This document shows, piece by piece, positions 10,025-18,657 of a DNA stretch of 64,000 nucleotides (positions are counted from its first letter, which is position 1; each line of letters starts with the position of its first letter). The notes below the pieces were generated by a model. The model did no database searches. It was not told the origin of the DNA and saw only the letters and a program-made list of their open reading frames with translations. Made by a program: the position numbers and the translations under genes. The DNA is taken from NCBI GenBank assembly GCA_002500665.1, contig DLRY01000076.1:47599-111598 (forward strand). The letters are read 5' to 3'. The DNA is from Opitutia bacterium UBA7876 (GTDB lineage Bacteria > Verrucomicrobiota > Verrucomicrobiia > Opitutales > Seribacteraceae).

Positions 10025-11809
10025 ATGAAGCTTGTCGGTATAAGTTGCGTGTTGATCCTTTTGGCTCAATGCCTATGGGGTCAGAACCCCAAGGACATGC
10101 CTCTCAGGCAGGTCATAAGTCAGGCTCAAGGCATGATTGCCAAGGGAGACTTCGCCGGAGCATCCCCTTACTTGGACGAACTCGAGGTGCGCTTCGAGGA
10201 CGAGAAGGATCCGCAAGTGGCCAAAATCCTCCAGCAGTTCGGTTTTGTGCGGGGGATCGGTTACCTGCAGTCCTACGGCAAGACTGGGAACAAGAAGTTC
10301 CTCGGGGATGCGGCGCGTACCTTTGGTTTTTTTGCCGAAAAGTTTCCCAACGACCCGAAGGCCGTCATGGCCATGCAGAAGAGGACGGACTGCCTGCGGG
10401 CCCTGCACGAGTGGGAGGAAGCCGCCCGCGTGATCGAGACACTACTGGATGAAAGTAAGCCCTACAAGAAGCAGATCCTCAAGAGAAGTGAGCTACTCAA
10501 CTTGTATTTCGGACGAGCCCAGTGCTACCACATTAAGCAAAACTGGCCCAAGGGGGAGCCCGCTTTCCGCGATTTGCTGAAGTTCGCCGACATGGCCAAG
10601 GACGAGGACCGTTCCGCCTACGCGGTATCCTGCCTTACCGAGATGTTCGTTGAGAACAAGAGGATCGACGAGGTTTTCCCCTTCCTTCCGAGGCTTTCCA
10701 AGGATACCCCTGCTCGCTACGACCTTCGCCTCAACGTTAACTTGATGAAGGGCGCTTCCCAGCTTACCGAAAAGGAAAGGCACGTCGAATCATCCCTTTT
10801 CTACGCCCTTACCATGACTACGGAGGAGATCGTCGCCTACTATACCGAAAGGTCTAAGAGGCTTAAGAAGGAAAAGGCCCAACTCGACCAGTTCCTGGCC
10901 CTAAGGGCCAAGGTTCTTCCCAAGAGGCGCCTCTCTATCCTGAAGGACAAATCGAGTGCTTTGAGCATGCAACTGACTAACGCCAAAGGGCAACTGGAGT
11001 TGGCTCAGAAGACCCCCTCCTTCACCACTACGCTCCGTTGGAGAAAGGCCGAGAATTTCCAGTCGACGAAGAGGGATTGGGAGTCCTTTTGGGGTTTCTA
11101 CTGGCTCTACAGGGACTTTCCCAAGCACGAGAGCGTGGAGAATTTCCTCTATGCGGCCTTCGTGTCCGCCAACACGGTCAAGCACCGGGAAAAGTCCATA
11201 GAGCTGGGGGAGGCTTACCTGGCTAACGAGAAATGGATGAAGTTCCGTCCCGACGTCACCTTCAATATGTCCAACGCCTACCGCCTCGAGGCGGAGAATC
11301 AGCTTAAGATATCCGTTGGTCTCCAGAACGCCGTCTCTACTTCCGAAAGAGCGAAGGCCTCCGAGGCGGCCCAAAAATCGGAAGACTACTACAAACGCTT
11401 TTTCGACTTGTGCGACAGCTACCTCGACTTGGCCCATAAGCCGGGTGCGGACGAGAAGTACAAGTCCTATGCTCAGGGATTCGTTAACATGATGGGCTCG
11501 GCCTATTTCAAACTCCGCAAGTATAACGACCTGTTGGAAAAGTTCGCCGGTTTTGAGAATGGGGTCATGAATCGGGCCAAGGGCTACGTCAACCTGCCCA
11601 ACTTCCGTACCAGTCCGGCCATGCCAAGCGCTCATTACATGAGCGGCCTTGCTCTTCTGGCAACCGGCAAGTTCAAGGAGGCGAAGCCCTTGCTCGGAGC
11701 TGTGGTGGGGGTCAACGTGGAAGGTCTTTCGTTGGAGGATCCCGACCAAGTCGATGAAACCGTGCCGGTTGAGGAAGACGTTCAACCCGAGGGCAATGAA
11801 TCCGAATAG
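10025..11809 (+). CDS. Exported TPR-type protein 1 of ExbBDD operon
   Basis: Protein of 594 residues with a signal peptide (MKLVGISCVLILLAQCLWGQ), hence exported. The in-frame start at 9986 is less likely because it would bury the signal. The rest is almost wholly alpha-helical with Tyr/Ala/Leu spacing typical of degenerate tetratricopeptide repeats, for example the stretches around ARTFGFFAEKFPNDPKAVMA and YYWLYRDFPKHESVENFLYA-like helices. An internal charged helix (residues about 290-340, RSKRLKKEKAQLDQFLALRA) looks like a coiled coil. The acidic tail ends EEDVQPEGNESE. I know no assigned function. Its position ahead of two more TPR proteins and ExbB/ExbD suggests a scaffold or cargo handler in the periplasm. 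Overlaps the next gene by 14 bases. Confidence 0.8.
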   Translation: MKLVGISCVLILLAQCLWGQNPKDMPLRQVISQAQGMIAKGDFAGASPYLDELEVRFEDEKDPQVAKILQQFGFVRGIGYLQSYGKTGNKKFLGDAARTFGFFAEKFPNDPKAVMAMQKRTDCLRALHEWEEAARVIETLLDESKPYKKQILKRSELLNLYFGRAQCYHIKQNWPKGEPAFRDLLKFADMAKDEDRSAYAVSCLTEMFVENKRIDEVFPFLPRLSKDTPARYDLRLNVNLMKGASQLTEKERHVESSLFYALTMTTEEIVAYYTERSKRLKKEKAQLDQFLALRAKVLPKRRLSILKDKSSALSMQLTNAKGQLELAQKTPSFTTTLRWRKAENFQSTKRDWESFWGFYWLYRDFPKHESVENFLYAAFVSANTVKHREKSIELGEAYLANEKWMKFRPDVTFNMSNAYRLEAENQLKISVGLQNAVSTSERAKASEAAQKSEDYYKRFFDLCDSYLDLAHKPGADEKYKSYAQGFVNMMGSAYFKLRKYNDLLEKFAGFENGVMNRAKGYVNLPNFRTSPAMPSAHYMSGLALLATGKFKEAKPLLGAVVGVNVEGLSLEDPDQVDETVPVEEDVQPEGNESE

Positions 11810-13961
11810 AATCCTTTTTTCCGTTCTCGCCCTTTGGGCTTTCTTCTTTTTGGGCGCCTGCGGGGGGGACGAAGCTCCTGCCGAAGAATCGGCTGCCCCC
11901 GAGGAACCCAAACCTGAGGAGCAGGCCGCTGCTGAGGAAACGCTCGAACCCGAGCCCGAGCCAGTGGTCATACCCAACCCCAATGGAGTCTACGTGCCCA
12001 CCGGGCAACTGCATAACGATAAGCCCGTGTACGCCAACGGAGAAGGGTTCTTCATGTGGACTAACGGCTCGATATGGAAAATTTCCGACAAGGTTGGGGG
12101 AGGGCGCACCGTCAGTACCGGCGAAGCCGGGATCAACGACAAGTGGACCAAGGGCACAGCCCGCTTCTACCCGGACAAGGCCAACGAGCAGGATGCTCTT
12201 TTCCGCTTGGCCGTCGCCTACCAGGGGGCCCAGGACGACAACCCCAACGCAATCCGTCTTTTCGAGAGGTTCGTACAAAAGTTTCCAGACCATGCCGAGG
12301 TGCCCGCCGCCTACTTGAGCCTGGGAGACCTCGCCATCAGTGAGGTCAAGCAGGACGAGCAACCGAGCTTCTCTCAGATTTCCAAGGCCCGTCAGAGCTA
12401 TGCCTTGGTCCGTGAGAAAAGCCAGCAAATACGCCTTCTAACGGATGCGACTTTCAACGAGGGCGGACTTCTCGAGCGGGTAGCGGGAAACCCCGAGGGA
12501 CTGGTCGACCACATGCTGGGTTTCGACAAAAACCAGGACGACGTCCTTCAGTCGGCCGAGTTCTCCGCCGCCCGGGCCGAGCTTAACGCGACCAGCGGCA
12601 CTCTTTCCGACTACGATATCAACTCGGACAAGTCCATCGACTACGAGGAACTCTTCAATTTTTGCGAGGCCCTTTGCTATTCCCAGATGGAAGCCCTTTA
12701 CCGCGACTACAATGAGAAGTACGGTGATTCCGAGGGAGCCCGCGTATCCGAGGCAACGCAGTATATCGGCCTTGCCTGTGAAAAGCAGGGGCGACCCTCC
12801 GAGATGCTCAAGATATACTACAAGGATATCGAGAAGTTCGGTAACGACCCCAATAACGTCGGGGTGGACGGCATCCTCAAGAAATACGCCGACAAATACA
12901 AACAATACGACGACCTCTACGGGCAGACCCTCGAGCTGCTCGAGAAGGTTCAGACCCCGAGTGCCGCCATAAGCTTCGAATACACAAACCGCAAGGGCGT
13001 CCAAGAAACCATCTCCGGTACGGTGAAGGAAATTCTCGAGGACAGGAGGAAACTCCTCCCTTGGCTCTCTGCATCCTTCAAGGGGATGGACTCAAAAATC
13101 TCCACCGAGGTGGCCCAGTATCGGGCGGCCATCTTCGTAAATCCAGACTACTCGGCCAAATTCAAGGGGTACCTCAGGAAATACAAAGGCCTGCGACAGA
13201 ACTTCCCTTCCGACCTTTCCCCGGCCAAGGCCTTTGCCAGCCTCTTTCAGCAGGCACAGTCGTCCGGACAGCGGGCCCTTGAGCTGAGGATGCGGGCAAC
13301 GCTCGAAAAAGCGGGATCCTCGGTCGGGTCGGGCTACACTCCCCAGAGGAGCGATTTTCCCGTTGCCAGTCCTGGTGTTCTCGTATGGATGGCGGGCAAG
13401 CTAATTTCCCAGAACGCCACTGATGACGCCATTGCCGCTATGGAGCGGCTTGTTCAGGTGTACGGCGAAACGGGAGGCGAATTCCTCTTCGATGCCCACT
13501 ACATGATCGGCAAGGCCAAGCAGAAGCAAAGGGATTTCGGCCTTTCAGCCGCTCACTACGAGCAAGCTTTGGCCAACTCCTCCTGGCACGAAAACTCCCA
13601 CGACGCAAGAATCAGGCGAGGGGAGAGCCTTTTCGAGGTTGGCAAAACTTCCAAGGATAAGGACACCCTGGAAGCGGCTTTTTCCTCCTTTAAGGAGGTG
13701 CGAAAGGACTCCGATGAGGCCAGCTTGGAACAACGGGCTCAATCTTCCTTCATGATGGGGGAATGCAGAAAAGCCCAGAGGGACTACGGGGCTGCCTGCG
13801 TGTTCTATATGGAGACCTATCTCAATTTCCCCAGCGCCGTAACTTGGGCGCCCAAGGCTTTCGAGCAAGCCATTGCCTGCTACGAGCAGACCGGCCAAGC
13901 CGACCAGATATCAAGGGTAAACAAGGAGTTCGTCGCTTGGCAAAGAAAGTTCCTCAAATGA
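11796..13961 (+). CDS. TPR lipoprotein with two EF-hand-like loops
   Basis: Protein of 721 residues, starting at the ATG inside the end of the previous gene. The lipobox FFFLGAC (Cys near residue 21) marks a lipoprotein. It is followed by an acidic Pro/Glu/Ala linker (about residues 25-60) such as is used to span the periplasm. TPR-like repeats follow (FRLAVAYQGAQDDNPNAIRL, YMIGKAKQKQRDFGLSAAHY). At about residues 243-254 and 275-286 lie two Ca-binding-type loops, DKNQDDVLQSAEF and DINSDKSIDYEEL, each with Asp/Asn at positions 1, 3 and 5 and a Glu at position 12, as in EF-hands. Calcium binding is inference from these loops. No known family is assigned; TPR/Tol-associated proteins such as YbgF or AglT are the nearest analogy in kind. 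Confidence 0.8.
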   Translation: MNPNRILFSVLALWAFFFLGACGGDEAPAEESAAPEEPKPEEQAAAEETLEPEPEPVVIPNPNGVYVPTGQLHNDKPVYANGEGFFMWTNGSIWKISDKVGGGRTVSTGEAGINDKWTKGTARFYPDKANEQDALFRLAVAYQGAQDDNPNAIRLFERFVQKFPDHAEVPAAYLSLGDLAISEVKQDEQPSFSQISKARQSYALVREKSQQIRLLTDATFNEGGLLERVAGNPEGLVDHMLGFDKNQDDVLQSAEFSAARAELNATSGTLSDYDINSDKSIDYEELFNFCEALCYSQMEALYRDYNEKYGDSEGARVSEATQYIGLACEKQGRPSEMLKIYYKDIEKFGNDPNNVGVDGILKKYADKYKQYDDLYGQTLELLEKVQTPSAAISFEYTNRKGVQETISGTVKEILEDRRKLLPWLSASFKGMDSKISTEVAQYRAAIFVNPDYSAKFKGYLRKYKGLRQNFPSDLSPAKAFASLFQQAQSSGQRALELRMRATLEKAGSSVGSGYTPQRSDFPVASPGVLVWMAGKLISQNATDDAIAAMERLVQVYGETGGEFLFDAHYMIGKAKQKQRDFGLSAAHYEQALANSSWHENSHDARIRRGESLFEVGKTSKDKDTLEAAFSSFKEVRKDSDEASLEQRAQSSFMMGECRKAQRDYGAACVFYMETYLNFPSAVTWAPKAFEQAIACYEQTGQADQISRVNKEFVAWQRKFLK

Positions 13962-15217
13962 ACAAATTCCTTCCAGTTGCTTGTTTCCTCATCCTTTTTT
14001 CGTCCTTTTACGGTCAGAACGAGCAGGATTTCTTCAAGGTTCATCAAGGCAAGCTACCGGTGAAAGTCTACTATGGCCAAGCGGCCAAAGCCATGAATCT
14101 GCTGGGGATCGACGGATCAAAGGGGATTATCTACGCCGAGTTGCAAGGGGCTGGACGCGTCCAGCTGGAACTGCGAGGCCTCGAGAAACAAAACATCACC
14201 CGTTTTGAGTTCGAGTGGCCCCGCGACGCGGTCAAGAACCTTAGGTTTCTTTCCGACGAGCAATACGACCCAAGACTCCTTCCCCTGCTTCGCCCCGTGA
14301 TGTACAAACTGTTGCTTTTTCTCGAGATTCCGCAGCAGTATTTTCCCATCCACGATGCCTGCCTAACCTACGTGCAGTCCCTCGTAGCGATGGAGCAGTA
14401 TGGTGAGGCCTTTTACGTCCTTTCGCGACTCAAGCTGAGCAAGTTGGATGAATTCGGCTATCGGGAGTTTTCCGAGGCTTCCCTCGAATTGGCGGGCAAG
14501 ATGATCGCCGCAGACGCCAAGTCGGCCAAGCTCTCAAGAGCTCTTTTGCAGCGGGTGACGATCCGGGACAACACCGGCGACCATGCCGCTTACCTAAAGC
14601 TGGCGGACTCCCTCCGCAGCCAGGGTTTGTACAACGAGGCCATTTCCGAGTACGCCAGGCTGGCGCCCATCGTTATGAAGTCCGCAGACAGCCCATATGG
14701 GGAAATCCTTCGGATCTGGCCCATCTATTGTTACGTCAAGCTGTACGAGAAGTATTCCGCGGCCGCGGCCCGGGACAAGAGGTACCAAGCCTATGCCAGC
14801 AAATACTTCAATACCGCCCTTCAGTCTCTCAAGAAACTCGACGAAAAGCCCCCCGAGAGATTGTCCGGCGAGTACTCCCTCTACAAGCTTGTCCGGGCTT
14901 TGGTCCGGGTTCAGTATGCCCGCCGTTTCGAGGCTGCGGGATCCGAAATCCAGGCGGCCGAATATTACCGGCAGTCGGTGCTGGAGGTGACGGAAGGGAT
15001 CGTTTCCGCCCGGGTCGGCCTCGATTGGCTGCCCGAGTCCCTTATGATGGCCGGAGCCGCCTACGAGAAACTGGAACTCAACGAGGCCGCCCGAAACGTC
15101 TACAAACAGGTTTCGATGTTTTTCAAATCAACCAAATGGGCCGCCCAAAGCCAAAAGAAACTGTCCGAGCTCCCCGCCACGGACGGCGGGGGTGACGAGG
15201 AGCCTCCCTCGCCTTAA
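13958..15217 (+). CDS. Exported TPR-type protein 3 of ExbBDD operon
   Basis: Protein of 419 residues whose ATG overlaps the stop of the lipoprotein gene (ATGA, 13958-13961). Signal peptide MNKFLPVACFLILFSSFYGQ. The N-terminal part (residues 25-110) looks beta-rich (KLPVKVYYGQAAKAMNLLG, then YAELQGAGRVQLELRG). The remainder is helical with TPR-like periodicity (AYLKLADSLRSQGLYNEAIS, MAGAAYEKLELNEAARNVY). It ends in a short Gly/Glu/Pro tail. No specific family recognised. Three consecutive exported TPR proteins with coupled translation argue that they act in one complex together with the proton channel encoded next. Confidence 0.8.
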   Translation: MNKFLPVACFLILFSSFYGQNEQDFFKVHQGKLPVKVYYGQAAKAMNLLGIDGSKGIIYAELQGAGRVQLELRGLEKQNITRFEFEWPRDAVKNLRFLSDEQYDPRLLPLLRPVMYKLLLFLEIPQQYFPIHDACLTYVQSLVAMEQYGEAFYVLSRLKLSKLDEFGYREFSEASLELAGKMIAADAKSAKLSRALLQRVTIRDNTGDHAAYLKLADSLRSQGLYNEAISEYARLAPIVMKSADSPYGEILRIWPIYCYVKLYEKYSAAAARDKRYQAYASKYFNTALQSLKKLDEKPPERLSGEYSLYKLVRALVRVQYARRFEAAGSEIQAAEYYRQSVLEVTEGIVSARVGLDWLPESLMMAGAAYEKLELNEAARNVYKQVSMFFKSTKWAAQSQKKLSELPATDGGGDEEPPSP

Positions 15218-15276
15218 TCCTTGGTTGACGCTTTCCCTGCACTTGACAATCATAGCAAGAAACAAAAACACTCATT

Positions 15277-16086
15277 ATGAACAAAGGTCACAACCGCATA
15301 CTCTTCACCCTATCTCTGGCCCTCGTCGTGCTTTGTCCCGACTTGCTGGTTACCTCGGCTCTGGCCCAGTCCAAGAGCTTTGGGGCCCAGATGGTGGACT
15401 CGCTGGGACTCTTCATCACCCCGTTTGCAATCCTGATCTTGGCTGGCATCACCCTGATGATCTACAACGGCATTGCCATCCGCAAAAAGGCATTCGTCAA
15501 GGAAGAGGTCGTGCAGCCTATCATGCAGGAACTGCAGCAGCTCAATATCGATGGGGCCATTGCCCTTTGCGAGCAGTACAAGCTCCCCGTAACTTCCGTC
15601 CTCAAGGGGGGATTGGCCAGGATTCAGGATGACGAGCTGGACATCGAGTCGATTGAGAAAGGCCTCGAGGAAACTTCGGGTCTTGAGCTTGCCAAGCCCT
15701 TTACCTGGATCAATATGCTAAACACCATTGGTTCCATATCCCCCATGATCGGTCTGCTTGGGACGGTAACCGGTATGATCGGCGCCTTCACCGTTCTCCA
15801 AGACTCGGGAATGGGAGGGGAGTCCAGTCAGAAAATGGCGGGGAACATCGGAAGCGCTCTGTGGACCACGGCCGCCGGCTTGGTCGTCGCCATCCCGACC
15901 CTCATTTCTTATTTCATCTACAAAACCAAATTCGGGACCATCGTGGCCGAGGTCAACCGGGTAGCCGGTGAAATGGTCTTTACCCTCGTAAGGGCTGCCC
16001 GCGGAGGTTTCGAGGGAGGAGAAGAGGGAGGGGAGTACTACGAGGAAGCACCCGCCCCCGGAGCTCCACCCATGCCTCCCGGTTGA
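15277..16086 (+). CDS. ExbB/TolQ/MotA-family proton channel
   Basis: Inner-membrane channel subunit, 269 residues, that with ExbD/TolR would turn proton flow into motion or force across the periplasm. A signal-like N-terminus (LALVVLCPDLLVTSALAQ) is followed by a membrane span (LFITPFAILILAGITLMIY), a cytoplasmic domain, and the diagnostic pair of spans: NTIGSISPMIGLLGTVTGMI and ALWTTAAGLVVAIPTLISYF. The G-LGTVxGM and TTAAGLxVAIP motifs are those of ExbB/TolQ. The tail is rich in Gly, Glu and Pro. A cleavable-looking signal on ExbB is seen in some PVC and Bacteroidota members. A candidate -35-like TTGACA is at 15244 but no convincing -10 was seen. Confidence 0.92.
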   Translation: MNKGHNRILFTLSLALVVLCPDLLVTSALAQSKSFGAQMVDSLGLFITPFAILILAGITLMIYNGIAIRKKAFVKEEVVQPIMQELQQLNIDGAIALCEQYKLPVTSVLKGGLARIQDDELDIESIEKGLEETSGLELAKPFTWINMLNTIGSISPMIGLLGTVTGMIGAFTVLQDSGMGGESSQKMAGNIGSALWTTAAGLVVAIPTLISYFIYKTKFGTIVAEVNRVAGEMVFTLVRAARGGFEGGEEGGEYYEEAPAPGAPPMPPG

Positions 16087-16127
16087 TTGCCCCCCGCTTT
16101 GTCATCTGCTTCTAACCAGTTTGGTAA

Positions 16128-16541
16128 ATGAAGGGCTTCAAGCCACCTGAGACCAACGACGCCCCCGATCTCACGCCTATGATCGACGTCGTGTTTCTGC
16201 TCATTGTCTTCTTTATGGTCGTTGCCCAGAGGATGTCCGAGCAGTACGTCGAGCTTGCCGCCTTGGCCGTAGCCGGCAATTCCCAAGTCAAGGAGCAACC
16301 ACCGCCAAGAACGATCATAAGCATTGACGAGACGCCCACAGGCCAAAAGTTCTACTGGGGAGAGCAGGAGATCGATCTCGCCCAGATTGCCACCGTGGTC
16401 AAGAGGAACAAGGAATGGAAGGTATTTCTACGGGTGCATCCCAAGGTTACCCATGCCGTCGTGCAGGACGTCATGAAGGAAATCGGAAATGCCGGGCAAG
16501 CCGATATAATCTTCGGGACCTGGCAAGTGGCGGCCGGCTGA
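16128..16541 (+). CDS. ExbD/TolR-family protein 1
   Basis: Partner of the ExbB channel, 137 residues. A short cytoplasmic N-terminus leads to DLTPMIDVVFLLIVFFMVV, the single membrane span with the Asp of MIDV that carries protons in ExbD/TolR. The periplasmic domain of about 85 residues ends KEIGNAGQADIIFGTWQVA, resembling the usual ExbD ending that reads out a beta-strand. It is 41 bases after exbB. It differs clearly in sequence from the second ExbD encoded next, so the pair may form a mixed dimer in the pore. Confidence 0.92.
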   Translation: MKGFKPPETNDAPDLTPMIDVVFLLIVFFMVVAQRMSEQYVELAALAVAGNSQVKEQPPPRTIISIDETPTGQKFYWGEQEIDLAQIATVVKRNKEWKVFLRVHPKVTHAVVQDVMKEIGNAGQADIIFGTWQVAAG

Positions 16542-16556
16542 GAAGGAACGCACCTG

Positions 16557-17012
16557 ATGGAAACACTCAAGAAGATTCTGACCGATGAGGATACCGTAGA
16601 CCTCACGCCCATGATCGACGTAACTTTCCTTTTGCTCATCTACTTCATGGTTACGACCATGCTCAAGCAACCCGAAGCCGAGTTGTCGATCCAGTTGCCG
16701 GGCAAGCCTCAAAATTCCGATATCACGCCCATGGACATGGTCAAGGTAAGGATTGGGGACGAGGGAGAGGTCTATCTCAACGGATCAGAGATTGAGGATG
16801 GGATAGACCTCCTGATGCCCGACTTGGTGGGCAACCTCAAGCAGCAAAAGAACATTCGCGACCAGTTGATTGCCGGTGGCACTCCCAAGGAAGTGGCCGA
16901 GCTCAAGGTCCAGATCGAGTCTTCCGGGATAGCCGAGCACCAAGCTTCCATCAGCGTTCTCAACGCGTGCTCCGAGGCAGGGGTACAGAAGGTGACCTTC
17001 GCCTTCCAATAA
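16557..17012 (+). CDS. ExbD/TolR-family protein 2
   Basis: Second ExbD/TolR protein, 151 residues, 15 bases after the first, with AAGGAA as a probable ribosome site. Its N-terminus is cytoplasmic and acidic (LTDEDTVDLTPMIDVTFLLL), with the conserved MIDV Asp in the span LLLIYFMVTTM. The periplasmic domain starts QLPGKPQNSDITPMDMVKVRI, a pattern common in ExbD, and ends EAGVQKVTFAF, the usual final strand. An extra loop (about residues 85-115, LVGNLKQQKNIRDQLIAGG) is longer than in standard ExbD. One ExbB with two different ExbDs is common in PVC and Bacteroidota TonB/Tol-like systems. Confidence 0.92.
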   Translation: METLKKILTDEDTVDLTPMIDVTFLLLIYFMVTTMLKQPEAELSIQLPGKPQNSDITPMDMVKVRIGDEGEVYLNGSEIEDGIDLLMPDLVGNLKQQKNIRDQLIAGGTPKEVAELKVQIESSGIAEHQASISVLNACSEAGVQKVTFAFQ

Positions 17013-17031
17013 ACCCTTTTTGCGATTTGCG

Positions 17032-17427
17032 ATGCCTCCCGTCGTTTCCAAATTCCTGCATACCAGGGTGCGTGTTGATGATCTCGACCGAACGGTTGCT
17101 TTTTACGAAGAGGTTTTCGGCCTCGAGGTGAGCCGTCGCCACGAGTCGCCACGCGGATCCAAGCTCGTGTTTCTCTCCGTTCCCAATAGCGACGAGGAAA
17201 TCGAGATTACCTATTATCCGGGTTCCGGGCCGGTCAAGGTTCAGGAAGACCTCATGCACTTGGCCTTCGAGGTCGAGAGCATGGATTCGTTCGCCGAGCA
17301 TATTCGGCAGGTCGGGTACTCCTTTAGCGATGGCCCTACCCAGAGCTCATCAGGATCGGTCTTTGCCTTTGTGGACGCGCCCGAGGGATACGAAGTAGAG
17401 GTGATCGAAAAACCTAAGAATCCCTGA
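17032..17427 (+). CDS. Glyoxalase I-like VOC family protein
   Basis: Small vicinal-oxygen-chelate fold protein, 131 residues from the ATG at 17032; a TTG at 17020 would add four residues. Motifs follow lactoylglutathione lyase (GloA): FLHTRVRVDDLDRTVAFYEEVFGLE, EIEITYYPG, HLAFEVE and GYEVEVIEK. The metal ligands expected in GloA (first His of HTRV, Glu of EITYY, His of HLAF, Glu of VEVIE) are all present, so methylglyoxal detoxification or a related isomerisation is plausible. It starts 19 bases after the ExbD stop and may be co-transcribed without sharing the job. Confidence 0.82.
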   Translation: MPPVVSKFLHTRVRVDDLDRTVAFYEEVFGLEVSRRHESPRGSKLVFLSVPNSDEEIEITYYPGSGPVKVQEDLMHLAFEVESMDSFAEHIRQVGYSFSDGPTQSSSGSVFAFVDAPEGYEVEVIEKPKNP

Positions 17428-17440
17428 GTTACCGATCCGG

Positions 17441-17947
17441 TTGGTGGGTGTAGTCCGTAAGATCGTGGTGATGGGCGTGTCCGGTTGCGGCAAGACCCTG
17501 ATTGGAAAAGCGCTTGCCGATCGACTGGGCTTTGCGTTCGTCGAAGGGGACGATCACCACTCGGACCGCAACAAGGAGAAAATGGGCCACGGCATTCCCC
17601 TTGACGACGATGACCGGCAGGGATGGTTACTCAGGTTGCGCGATCTCATCGGCGAAAGCGGAGGGCCAATGGTCTTGAGTTGCTCGGCTCTCAAGAGAAG
17701 TTACCGCAGTCTCCTTACCTCCGGAGAACACGACTTGATCTTTGTTCATCTGCATGGATCCATGGAACTCATCGAGAAGAGAATCCGCTCCCGCGAAGGC
17801 CATTTTTTCGATCCGGATCTGCTTGCCAGCCAATTCGATACTCTTGAGATTCTGGAACCTCAAGAGAACGGCTTCGAGGTAAAGGTTGATCAAACCGAGC
17901 AATTCATCCTTGCGGAAATCTGCAGTCGTCTAGACGATTGTGAGTAA
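17441..17947 (+). CDS. gntK: Gluconokinase
   Basis: Phosphorylates gluconate to 6-phosphogluconate with ATP, in the cytoplasm. 168 residues, close to the usual 165-175. P-loop GVSGCGKTLIG, then the family blocks VEGDDHHSDRNKEKMGHGIPL, DDDDRQGWLLRL, SCSALKRSYRSLL, FVHLHGSMELIEKRI, REGHFFDPDLLASQFDTLE and a final VDQT. These match GntK/IdnK throughout. The frame opens with TTG (17441) then GTG (17444); the GTG is an equally good start. Its neighbours are unrelated in function, but periplasmic sugar dehydrogenases of the kind encoded at 18.6 and 42.6 kb could supply gluconate. Confidence 0.92.
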   Translation: MVGVVRKIVVMGVSGCGKTLIGKALADRLGFAFVEGDDHHSDRNKEKMGHGIPLDDDDRQGWLLRLRDLIGESGGPMVLSCSALKRSYRSLLTSGEHDLIFVHLHGSMELIEKRIRSREGHFFDPDLLASQFDTLEILEPQENGFEVKVDQTEQFILAEICSRLDDCE

Positions 17948-17961
17948 CAACCATTTCCTTT

Positions 17962-18618
17962 ATGAAACCAATCTTCATCGCCTTTTGCCTCGTCACATCC
18001 ATGCTGGCGTTTTCCGGATGTACCCTATCCAGCCTCCCCTTTCTCTCACCGAAGGAAACCGACCTTGTTCTCTTCGATGGTTCCGGGATGGAAGGCTGGG
18101 AAAAAACCGACTTTGCCGGCAAGGGCGAAATCCGCATTGATGAAAACGGAAGCCTAGTCCTGGAGATGGGAGCCGAATTAAGCGGAGTGCGCTGGAAGGG
18201 AAAGACCGAACTGCCCAAGATCGACTACGAGGTTACCCTCCAGGCTAAGCGGACTATGGGAAGCGACTTCTTTTGCGGGCTTACCTTCCCCTTCAAAGAT
18301 TCGCACGCGACCCTTATACTGGGTGGTTGGGGAGGCTCACTAATCGGTATATCGAGCCTAGATGACTTCGATGCCTCGGAAAACGATACCGGAGACGCCT
18401 ACGTCTTCGAGGACAACAAGTGGTACGACGTAAGGCTTCGCGTGACCGAGGCCAAGCTCCAAGTTTGGCTAGACGACAAGATGGTCATCGATAGCGACGT
18501 GGAGGGCCGCAAGGTCAGCATGAGATTTGGCGAGATCGAGATGTCCGTGCCATTCGGCATCTGCACCTACGCTACAACCGGTGTCATTCGCGAAGTTTCA
18601 ATCAGAAAACTGAACTAG
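17962..18618 (+). CDS. Lipoprotein with DUF1080-like fold
   Basis: 218 residues with a lipoprotein signal (LVTSMLAFSGC, Cys20). The mature part has the DUF1080/3-keto-disaccharide hydrolase-like layout: DLVLFDGSGMEGWE, YEVTLQAKRTMGSDFFCGLTFP, GGWGGSLIGISSLDD, NKWYDVRLRVTEAKLQVWLDDKMVI and the final IREVSIRKL. That family is a concanavalin-like beta-sandwich, and PVC genomes carry many copies. Some members hydrolyse 3-keto-sugars, others only bind glycans. No catalytic residues can be assigned here with confidence. It converges on the next gene with a 39-base gap. Confidence 0.75.
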   Translation: MKPIFIAFCLVTSMLAFSGCTLSSLPFLSPKETDLVLFDGSGMEGWEKTDFAGKGEIRIDENGSLVLEMGAELSGVRWKGKTELPKIDYEVTLQAKRTMGSDFFCGLTFPFKDSHATLILGGWGGSLIGISSLDDFDASENDTGDAYVFEDNKWYDVRLRVTEAKLQVWLDDKMVIDSDVEGRKVSMRFGEIEMSVPFGICTYATTGVIREVSIRKLN

Positions 18619-18657
18619 CCTTCGCGCAAATTTTCGCACAACCTCTTTTCGTACGTA

